From the NCBI RefSeq assembly GCF_036016755.1, contig NZ_JAYXIH010000007.1, forward strand, positions 1 through 64,000: a DNA stretch of 64,000 nt, given 5' to 3'. Positions 58,002 through 64,000 of this stretch are shown here, piece by piece (position 1 is the stretch's first letter; the number at the start of each line of letters is the position of its first letter). The notes under the pieces are model-generated. The model saw only the letters and a list, made by a program, of their open reading frames with translations, was not told the DNA's origin and did not search any database. The translations under genes were made by a program, and so were the position numbers. This DNA comes from Aurantimonas coralicida_A. Lineage in GTDB: Bacteria; Pseudomonadota; Alphaproteobacteria; Rhizobiales; Rhizobiaceae.

Positions 58002-60703
58002 GCCGCCCTCTCGTTGCCACCTACCGCCTGCAGTTTCGCGAGGGCACGACGTTCGAGACGGCCGGGAAGCTCGCGCCCTACATGGCGCAGCTCGGCGTCA
58101 GCCATCTCTATGCCTCGCCGATCTTCGCGGCTTCTCCCGGTTCGACGCACGGCTACGACGTCACGGATTACAACGCCTTCGAGGACGATCTCGGCGGGCT
58201 GAGCGGATTCACCGCCATGAGCGATGCCCTGGTCGCTTCGGATCTCGCGCTGATCGTCGACTTCGTTCCCAACCACATGGGGGTTTCGCCGAAGAATTAT
58301 TGGTGGGAAGACGTTTTGCGCTGGGGCGCCGAAAGCCGCTACGCCCAGACCTTCGATATTTCCTGGGAAGCGGAAAAGATTCTCGTTCCGGTGCTTGGCA
58401 AGCCCTATGGCGAGGCGCTGGCCGAGGGCGATCTGTCGGTTGAGCTCGACACGGAGAACGCTCAGTTGCGCTTCGATGCCTCCGGCTATGGACTGCCGAT
58501 CGATCCCAGAACCTACGGCCATGTCTTCGGCTTGATGGATCATCCGGAAAAGGACCGGATGGTGCGGCGATTTTCGGTCTCGACTCCGGCCGAGGCGGAG
58601 GAACTGGCGGAACGCTTTTCGGAACATCTGACCGAGAAGGGGTTCAGCAAGGCCCTCAAGCACGCGCTCGAGACGATCAATAGCGACCGGCACGCGCTAC
58701 ACGAGCTGCACGAAGCGCAAACCTGGCGGCTCGCCTGGTGGCGGACGGCCCGCGAAAAGCTCACCTATCGGCGGTTCTTCGAGATCGCCGACCTGATCGG
58801 TGTCCGGCAGGAATCGCGGCGTGTCTTCCGCGAATCCCATCAACTGGTCATCCGGCTCGCCCGCGAGCGCCGGCTGGACGGAATCCGGATCGATCACGTC
58901 GATGGTCTGGCCGACCCGAAGGGCTACCTAGAACAACTGAAGCAGGCGTTCCACTCGGTTCGCCGTTCGCCGACGATCCACGTCGAGAAAATCCTGACCG
59001 GCCCCGAACGGTTGCGCCGATCCTGGGAGATCGAGGGGACCACCGGCTACGAGTTCATCACGGCCCTGTCCGGCCTCTACGTTGATGCCGGGCAGGAAGA
59101 GGCGATGACGGCGGCCTATCACGATTTCCTCGGCGAGGACGAGGATTTGCGGGGCATGATCACCCGGCAGAAACGCTCGATCTTCCAGCGCAACCTCGCC
59201 GGCGAACTGTCGCACCTGACCGGTCTCGCCCTGGCGGTGGCGGGCAGGGGCCTCGCCACCCGCGACCTCGGCCAGGACACCATAGCGCGGGCCATCGTCG
59301 AGGTTGCGACGGCGTTGCCGGTCTATCGCACCTATGTCTCTGTGGACGGCGTGCCGCGGCGCGATATCGCGATCATCGACGATGCCGTCGATCTCGCCAT
59401 GACCTGGCGCGAGGTCGAAGCCGACGAGCCGATCCAGTTCATCGGCCGCCTGCTCAAGCTGGATTTCGAGGACGGCGCCGATGTCGCCGCTTCGCTGGAC
59501 TTCACCCGGCGGTTCCAGCAGACCACCGGCGCGGTCATGGCCAAGGCCGTCGAGGATACCGCATTCTACCGCTATAACCGGCTCATCGCCCTCAACGAGG
59601 TGGGCGGCGAACCGGATCACTACGGCGCCGACCTGGATGCGTTCCACACGGCAATGCAAATCCGGGTAGAGGACCAGCCCGAGGGCCTGCTCGCCACCTC
59701 GACCCACGACACCAAGCGCGGCGAGGATGCCCGCGCCCGCCTCTACACCCTGTCCGAGGCGCCGGAGCACTGGCGCGATCTCATCACGGAATTCGCCGAA
59801 CGGATGGCGCCGTGGCGCAAGGACATCGACGGTGGTGTCGAGGCCCCGGAACCCGCCACCGAATGGGGGCTCTACCAATCGCTGCTCGGCGTATTGCCGG
59901 CCGATTTCGACCCCACCGACGGGGCGCAGAGGGAGGCGATCGCCGGTCGTCTGGCGGCCTATGCTGAAAAGGCCGTGCGCGAGGCCAAGCGCTGGACCAG
60001 TTGGACCTCTCCCGCCGAGCCCTACGAGCGCGCGCTGCGCGGCTTCGTCGAGGCGGCGCTCGATCCGAAAAAATCGGGCTCGTTCCTGACCGACTTCTGG
60101 GCTGCGGCGCAGCCCTTCGTCGCCGCCGGAGCGCTGACGTCGCTGTCGCAGACGGTGATCAAGCTCGCCGCCCCCGGCGTTCCCGACATCTACCAGGGCA
60201 CGGAATTCTACGATTTCTCCCTGGTCGATCCGGACAACAGGCGTGACGTCGATTTCGCCGCGCGCAGCGAGGCGATCGCTGGCGATGTGGCGTTCGAGGA
60301 GGCTCTGGCCGATTGGCGCTCGGGCCGCATCAAGGCGATGCTGACGGCCGCGGGGCTGGCGATGCGGGGCCGGACGCCGGCGCTGTTCACCGCCGGCAGC
60401 TATGTGCCGCTCGCGGTCGAGGGCGACATGGCGCGGCACGTCGTCGCCTTTGTGCGGACGGACGAGACCGGCGGCGCGGCGATCGCGGTGGCGCCGCGGC
60501 TTTGCCTGACGCTTCTCGATGGGCGCGAGGCCATCGACGTTCAGGCCGAGCGCTGGGGCGACACCCGGATCAGCCTGCCGGAGGAACTGGCGGCTCGATC
60601 CTGGCGCAACATCCTCACCGGCGAGACCGTCGAAGCGTCCGGCGAACTTGCGCTTGCCGCGATTTTGGCCAAGCTGCCCTTCGCACTTCTCGAGGTGAGC
60701 TGA
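57998..60703 (+). CDS. treY: Malto-oligosyltrehalose synthase TreY
   Basis: The product is 901 residues. It rearranges the reducing-end linkage of maltodextrins to a trehalose unit for TreZ. GH13_26: ATYRLQFREGTTFETAGKLAPYMAQLGVSHLYASPIF at the N-terminus (core YRLQFREG, LYASPIF), GSTHGYDVTDYN, VDFVPNHMG near 86-94, DGIRIDHVDGLADPKGYL near 290, HVEKILTGPERL near 328, GTTGYEFI, and ATSTHDTKRGEDARARL near 567. C-terminal PGVPDIYQGTEFYDFSLVDPDNRRDVDF (core DIYQGTE) is typical. Length is normal for TreY. Last gene of the treZ-malQ-treY unit. Confidence 0.96.
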   Translation: MSRPLVATYRLQFREGTTFETAGKLAPYMAQLGVSHLYASPIFAASPGSTHGYDVTDYNAFEDDLGGLSGFTAMSDALVASDLALIVDFVPNHMGVSPKNYWWEDVLRWGAESRYAQTFDISWEAEKILVPVLGKPYGEALAEGDLSVELDTENAQLRFDASGYGLPIDPRTYGHVFGLMDHPEKDRMVRRFSVSTPAEAEELAERFSEHLTEKGFSKALKHALETINSDRHALHELHEAQTWRLAWWRTAREKLTYRRFFEIADLIGVRQESRRVFRESHQLVIRLARERRLDGIRIDHVDGLADPKGYLEQLKQAFHSVRRSPTIHVEKILTGPERLRRSWEIEGTTGYEFITALSGLYVDAGQEEAMTAAYHDFLGEDEDLRGMITRQKRSIFQRNLAGELSHLTGLALAVAGRGLATRDLGQDTIARAIVEVATALPVYRTYVSVDGVPRRDIAIIDDAVDLAMTWREVEADEPIQFIGRLLKLDFEDGADVAASLDFTRRFQQTTGAVMAKAVEDTAFYRYNRLIALNEVGGEPDHYGADLDAFHTAMQIRVEDQPEGLLATSTHDTKRGEDARARLYTLSEAPEHWRDLITEFAERMAPWRKDIDGGVEAPEPATEWGLYQSLLGVLPADFDPTDGAQREAIAGRLAAYAEKAVREAKRWTSWTSPAEPYERALRGFVEAALDPKKSGSFLTDFWAAAQPFVAAGALTSLSQTVIKLAAPGVPDIYQGTEFYDFSLVDPDNRRDVDFAARSEAIAGDVAFEEALADWRSGRIKAMLTAAGLAMRGRTPALFTAGSYVPLAVEGDMARHVVAFVRTDETGGAAIAVAPRLCLTLLDGREAIDVQAERWGDTRISLPEELAARSWRNILTGETVEASGELALAAILAKLPFALLEVS

Positions 60704-60779
60704 CGAAACGGGGTGTGCCGCCAGCCTCAATGGACGCATTTTCCGCGGGCGGAGATCGAGATCTGAGCGGGAGGAAGCC

Positions 60780-61565
60780 ATGACCATCCGGACCGTCGTG
60801 TGGAACGAATTCATCCACGAACGGGAGAACCCGGTCGTCAAGGAGATCTATCCGGACGGAATCCACGGCACGATCGCCGCATTCCTGTCGACCGATCAGG
60901 ACTTCGCGGTCTCGACCGCGACGCTCGACGAGCCGGAACATGGTCTGCCGCAAGCGCGCCTCGACGAGACCGACGTGCTCGTCTGGTGGGGGCACAAGGC
61001 GCATGGGCAGGTTTCGGACGAGATCGCGGACCGTGTCGCAGCCCGCGTCCATGAGGGCATGGGCCTGATCGTCCTCCATTCGGGTCATTTCGCCAAGGTA
61101 TTCAAGCGGCTGATGGGCACGCCCTGTTCGCTGCGCTGGCGCGAGGCGGGCGAACGGGAGCGGCTGTGGGCGGTGAACCGCTCACACCCGATCGTGCAAG
61201 GGGTGGGTCCTGCGATCGAACTGCCGAACGCGGAGATGTATGGCGAGCCGTTTCTGGTGCCCGAGCCGATGGAGACCGTGTTCATCTCCTGGTTCGAGGG
61301 CGGCGAAGTGTTCCGGTCCGGCCTGACCTACCAGCGCGGGGCGGGAAAGATCTTCTATTTCCGCCCCGGCCACGAGACCTATCCGGTCTACCACAACGCG
61401 GAGATCCAGACGGTCGTCAAGAATGCCGTGCGCTGGGCCTATAATCCGGTGCCCGCCTGGAAGGATGTCGCGGCGGCGCCGAACGTGCCGGCCGACAAGG
61501 CGCCGGAGCCACTCGAGGTCAAGGGCCCGAGGCTGCACAAGGCCGGGGAGGCCGGATACCGATGA
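60780..61565 (+). CDS. thuA: ThuA-like trehalose utilisation protein
   Basis: The product is 261 residues. ThuA folds like a class I glutamine amidotransferase. RTVVWNEFIHERENPVVKEIYPDGIH at the N-terminus (core WNEFIHE), VLVWWGHKAHGQVSDE near 67, GLIVLHSGHFAKVFKRLMGTPCSLRWRE near 95, WAVNRSHPIVQGV near 131, and FYFRPGHETYPVYHN near 198 are its conserved blocks. In rhizobia ThuA and ThuB convert trehalose through 3-keto-disaccharides. It overlaps thuB by 4 bases and follows treY by 76 bases; GGGAGGAAG precedes its ATG. Confidence 0.93.
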   Translation: MTIRTVVWNEFIHERENPVVKEIYPDGIHGTIAAFLSTDQDFAVSTATLDEPEHGLPQARLDETDVLVWWGHKAHGQVSDEIADRVAARVHEGMGLIVLHSGHFAKVFKRLMGTPCSLRWREAGERERLWAVNRSHPIVQGVGPAIELPNAEMYGEPFLVPEPMETVFISWFEGGEVFRSGLTYQRGAGKIFYFRPGHETYPVYHNAEIQTVVKNAVRWAYNPVPAWKDVAAAPNVPADKAPEPLEVKGPRLHKAGEAGYR

Positions 61566-62653
61566 GCGGCGGAGGAGACGGCGAGACCGGGGCCGCCGCC
61601 GGCGAAAAGCGCATCATGATCCTCGGCACCGGTGGCATCTCGCATCGCCATGCCGAACATTTCCTGTCGATTCCCGGTTGCCGGATTGTGGCGGCCTGCG
61701 ACACCAATGGCGAACGGGCCCGCGCCTTCGCCGACATGCACGGCATCCCCAAATCCTTCAACAGTCTTGGCGACGCGCTCCAATGGGGTGAGTTCGATGC
61801 CGTGGTGAACTCGACGCCCGATAACGTCCACAAGCCGACGACGATGGAGATTCTGGCGGCGGGCAAGGCGGTCTTTTGCGAAAAGCCGCTGGCCGTCAAC
61901 GCCGACGACGCCTTCGAGATGGCCGAGGCAGCCGAGCGGGCGGGGCTGATCAACATGGTCAACCTCACCTACCGCAACGCCCACGGGATTCAGATGGCGC
62001 GGCGGATGATCGAAGCGGGCGAAATCGGCACGGTCCGCCACGTCGAGGCGAGTTATCTGCAGAGCTGGCTGACCGGCCAGCATTGGGGCGACTGGCGCAT
62101 CGACGAGCGATGGCTGTGGCGCTTGTCGACGGTGCACGGCTCCAAGGGCGTGCTCGGCGATATCGGCATTCACATCCTCGACTTCGCCACCTATGGCACC
62201 GGCCTCGACATCGTCGCGCTGCAGGCCCGGCTGAAGACCTTCGACAAGGCTGAGGGCGGGGCCATCGGCGCCTACAAGCTCGATGCCAACGATTCCTGCG
62301 CGATGACGGTGGAGTTTTCGAACGGCGCGCTCGGCGTCGTCCATATGAGCCGCTACGCCACCGGTCGGGCCAATGACCTCGACCTGACCATCCACGGCGA
62401 CAAGGGCGCCCTCAAGATCTGGGCGAACCAGACCGATTCGATGCTGCGGGTCTGTCTCGGATCGGATATCGAGACCCAGACCTGGAAGCCGCTCGAATGC
62501 CCGCCGACGCCGCGCAACGCCGACCGGTTCGTCATCGCGCTCTTGTCGGGGGTCAATGGCGAGCCGGATTTCCGCCATGCCGCCGAGGTCCAGAAGCTGC
62601 TCGATCTCTGTTTCGTGTCGGACGCGGAGCGACGGATGCTGCCAGTCGGCTGA
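61562..62653 (+). CDS. thuB: ThuB-like Gfo/Idh/MocA oxidoreductase
   Basis: The product is 363 residues. NAD-dependent oxidoreductase with a Rossmann N-terminus (RIMILGTGGISHRHAEHFLSI near 17-37), VNSTPDNVHKPTTMEILAAGKAVFCEKPLA near 80-109 with the EKP motif, and a C-terminal beta-sheet domain (SYLQSWLTGQHWGDWRIDERWLWRLSTVHGSKGVLGDIGIH; core GVLGDIGIH). It oxidises the sugar ring at C3 in the ThuAB trehalose/maltitol pathway. Its first 15 residues are Gly-rich and not conserved. A stem-loop follows. Confidence 0.93.
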   Translation: MSGGGDGETGAAAGEKRIMILGTGGISHRHAEHFLSIPGCRIVAACDTNGERARAFADMHGIPKSFNSLGDALQWGEFDAVVNSTPDNVHKPTTMEILAAGKAVFCEKPLAVNADDAFEMAEAAERAGLINMVNLTYRNAHGIQMARRMIEAGEIGTVRHVEASYLQSWLTGQHWGDWRIDERWLWRLSTVHGSKGVLGDIGIHILDFATYGTGLDIVALQARLKTFDKAEGGAIGAYKLDANDSCAMTVEFSNGALGVVHMSRYATGRANDLDLTIHGDKGALKIWANQTDSMLRVCLGSDIETQTWKPLECPPTPRNADRFVIALLSGVNGEPDFRHAAEVQKLLDLCFVSDAERRMLPVG

Positions 62654-62660
62654 CGGGCAG

Positions 62661-62687
62661 CGGGGCGGTGGATTGTCAGCCGCCCCG
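62661..62687. terminator. Hairpin between thuB and phaB (convergent genes)
   Basis: CGGGGCGG at 62661-62668 pairs with CCGCCCCG at 62680-62687 around 11 bases. It lies exactly between the convergent stops of thuB (62653) and phaB (62696), where one bidirectional terminator would serve both. No strong T-run. Confidence 0.5.
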
Positions 62688-62695
62688 GACCGAAC

Positions 62696-63421
62696 TCAAT
62701 CCATATACTGGCCGCCATTGGCCGACAGCGTCGAGCCGGTGATGAAGCCGGCGTCGTCGGAGGCGAGGAACACCACGCAGCGGGCGATTTCGTCCGCCTC
62801 GCCCAGCCGTCCGACCGGGATCTGCGGCAGGATGTGCTTTTGCATGACGTCGTCGGAGATCGTCGCCATCATGTCGGTGTTGATGTAGCCGGGACAGATC
62901 GCGTTGACCGTGATGCCCTTCTTGGCGCCTTCCAGCGCCAGTGCCTTGGTGAAACCGAGGTCGCCGGCCTTGGCGGCGGAGTAGTTGGCCTGGCCGGCCT
63001 GGCCCTTCTGGCCGTTGATCGACGAAATGTTGATGATCCGGCCGAAATTGCGCTCGCGCATCCCTTCCCAGACCGGGCGGGTCATGTTGAACAGGCCGGA
63101 CAGATTGGTGCCGATGACCGCCTGCCAGTGCTCCGGCGTCATCTTGTGGAACATGGCGTCCTTGGTGATGCCGGCATTGTTGACCAGGATCTCGACCGGG
63201 CCGTGTTCGGCCTCGACCTTGGCGATCCCCTCAGAGCACGCCTCGAAGGACGACACGTCCCATTTATAGACCGGGATGCCGGTGTCGTCCTTGAAGGCGT
63301 TCGCCTTCTCGTCATTACCGGCATAGGTGGCGACCACCGTATGACCGGCCGCCTTCAACGCCTTGGAGATCGCCGCGCCGATGCCGCGCGAGCCTCCCGT
63401 CACGATGGCTACTTTGCCCAT
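62696..63421 (-). CDS. phaB: Acetoacetyl-CoA reductase PhaB
   Basis: The product is 241 residues, an NADPH-dependent short-chain dehydrogenase that makes (R)-3-hydroxybutyryl-CoA for polyhydroxybutyrate. Cofactor loop TGGSRGIGAAISKAL near 8-22, NNAGIT near 86, the catalytic Ser-Tyr-Lys in NISSINGQKGQAGQANYSAAKAG near 135-157 and the PhaB-typical PVEILVNNAG and GLFNMTRPVWEGM. The length is exact for PhaB. The phaA gene lies upstream on the same strand. Confidence 0.95.
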   Translation of the reverse strand: MGKVAIVTGGSRGIGAAISKALKAAGHTVVATYAGNDEKANAFKDDTGIPVYKWDVSSFEACSEGIAKVEAEHGPVEILVNNAGITKDAMFHKMTPEHWQAVIGTNLSGLFNMTRPVWEGMRERNFGRIINISSINGQKGQAGQANYSAAKAGDLGFTKALALEGAKKGITVNAICPGYINTDMMATISDDVMQKHILPQIPVGRLGEADEIARCVVFLASDDAGFITGSTLSANGGQYMD

Positions 63422-63457
63422 GTGTTTCCTCCCGTTGCGTGTTTATGCCGGCATCAA

Positions 63458-63481
63458 ACGGGCGGACCTCCATCCGCCCGT
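63458..63481 (-). terminator. Perfect hairpin between phaA and phaB
   Basis: ACGGGCGGA at 63458-63466 pairs over 9 bases with TCCGCCCGT at 63473-63481, loop CCTCCA. Read on the minus strand it follows the phaA stop by 20 bases and precedes phaB by about 35. It may attenuate phaB relative to phaA or stabilise the phaA transcript. Confidence 0.5.
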
Positions 63482-63501
63482 CGGCTGTTACTATCGTCGT
63501 C

Positions 63502-64000
63502 CTACATTCGCTCGAAGCACATGGCGACGCCCATGCCGCCGCCGATGCAGAGCGTGGCGAGGCCCTTCTTGGCGTCGCGGCGCATCATCTCGTGGATCAG
63601 CGTGTTGAGGACGCGGTTACCGGAGGCGCCGATCGGATGGCCGATGGCGATCGCCCCGCCATTGACGTTGACGATGTCCGGGTTCCAGCCGAGATCCTTG
63701 TTGACCGCGCAGGCCTGCGCCGCGAAGGCCTCATTGGCCTCGACGAGGTCGAGATCCTCGACGCTCCAGCCGGCCTTTTCCAGCGCCTTGCGCGAGGCCG
63801 GGATCGGGCCCGTGCCCATGATCGACGGGTCGACGCCGGCGGTCGCCCAGGAGACGATCCGCACCAGCGGGGTGAGTCCGCGCCGCTCGGCCTCGGCCTC
63901 GCTCATCAGCACCGTCACCGCGGCGCCGTCATTGATGCCGGAGGCGTTGGCCGCCGTGACCGAGCCTTCCTTGTCGAAGGCGGGGCGCAGCTTCTGCACC
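63502..64000 (-). CDS. phaA: Acetyl-CoA C-acetyltransferase PhaA, C-terminal part (runs off right edge)
   Basis: About 166 C-terminal residues are in the window; the gene continues past 64000. Thiolase marks: GSVTAANASGINDGAAVTVLMSE, GVDPSIMGTGPIPASRKALEKAGW, DLDLVEANEAFAAQACAVNKDLGW, NVNGGAIAIGHPIGASGNR with the catalytic His, and LATLCIGGGMGVAMCFERM with the second catalytic Cys (shown by CIGGGMG). It supplies acetoacetyl-CoA to PhaB. About two thirds of the protein lies outside. Confidence 0.95.
   Translation of the reverse strand, partial: VQKLRPAFDKEGSVTAANASGINDGAAVTVLMSEAEAERRGLTPLVRIVSWATAGVDPSIMGTGPIPASRKALEKAGWSVEDLDLVEANEAFAAQACAVNKDLGWNPDIVNVNGGAIAIGHPIGASGNRVLNTLIHEMMRRDAKKGLATLCIGGGMGVAMCFERM

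Overview
The window looks like chromosomal DNA of a high-GC, methylotrophic alphaproteobacterium, most likely in the order Hyphomicrobiales/Rhizobiales. Reasons: a full tetrahydromethanopterin (H4MPT)/methanofuran formaldehyde-oxidation cluster (fae, mtdB, mch, fhcBADC plus cofactor-biosynthesis genes), a PQQ-alcohol-dehydrogenase-associated binding protein, a rhizobial-type purine pathway with the membrane urate hydroxylase PuuD, ThuA/ThuB-type trehalose genes and phaA/phaB. The genus cannot be fixed from the sequence alone. No tRNA, rRNA, CRISPR array or recognisable transcriptional regulator was seen.

Layout. (1) 1-1.8 kb: end of an IS630-type transposase abutting a 3'-truncated Rad50/SMC-like ATPase in visibly lower-GC DNA, the edge of an accessory segment. 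(2) 1.9-3.8 kb: divergent PQQ-system binding protein and DUF3280 lipoprotein-like protein. (3) 3.8-21.5 kb: C1 supercluster. The plus strand carries an MfnB-FolB fusion, MfnE, a DHPS-like protein, a DUF447 protein and a HisA-like protein. The minus strand carries MfnF, and then the operon mptG-mtdB-orf17-mch-orf7-orf5-fae. The plus strand resumes with a pterin carbinolamine dehydratase and fhcB-A-D-C. Together these make both C1 carriers and run formaldehyde -> methylene-H4MPT -> methenyl-H4MPT -> formyl-H4MPT -> formate. (4) 21.5-25.6 kb: the wreck of a urease operon. There is a ureA 3' end, an intact ureJ, a ureB with two frameshifts, a ureC tail with a frameshift and a nonsense codon, an intact ureE and a ureF with most of its middle deleted. 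Three unrelated minus-strand genes sit among the remains. (5) 25.6-40.8 kb: purine uptake and catabolism, with 8-oxoguanine deaminase, HIU hydrolase, xdhABC, a BMP-type ABC transporter, PuuD, guanine deaminase and an FAH-family hydrolase. (6) 41.0-62.7 kb: glycogen/trehalose block with glgE, a treS-maltokinase fusion, glgB, treZ-malQ-treY and thuAB. It is interrupted by a DUF421 protein, a giant transglutaminase/DUF2126 protein and a zinc-ribbon metallopeptidase. (7) 62.7-64 kb: phaB and the 3' part of phaA.

Most genes in each block overlap by 1-13 bases (ATGA, GTGA, TGATG, TTGA junctions), which implies translational coupling and long polycistronic units. Several true starts are GTG or TTG rather than the first ATG. 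An N at 46537 flanked by two identical 86-base copies inside glgB is almost certainly an assembly join and not biology.

The points most worth a second look are the decayed urease operon inside an otherwise complete purine-degradation locus, the MfnB-FolB fusion joining the two C1-cofactor pathways, several C1-cluster genes of unassigned reaction (CitG-like, HisA-like, DUF447, DHPS-like, second ATP-grasp), and the transglutaminase-DUF2126/metallopeptidase pair embedded in the glycan block.
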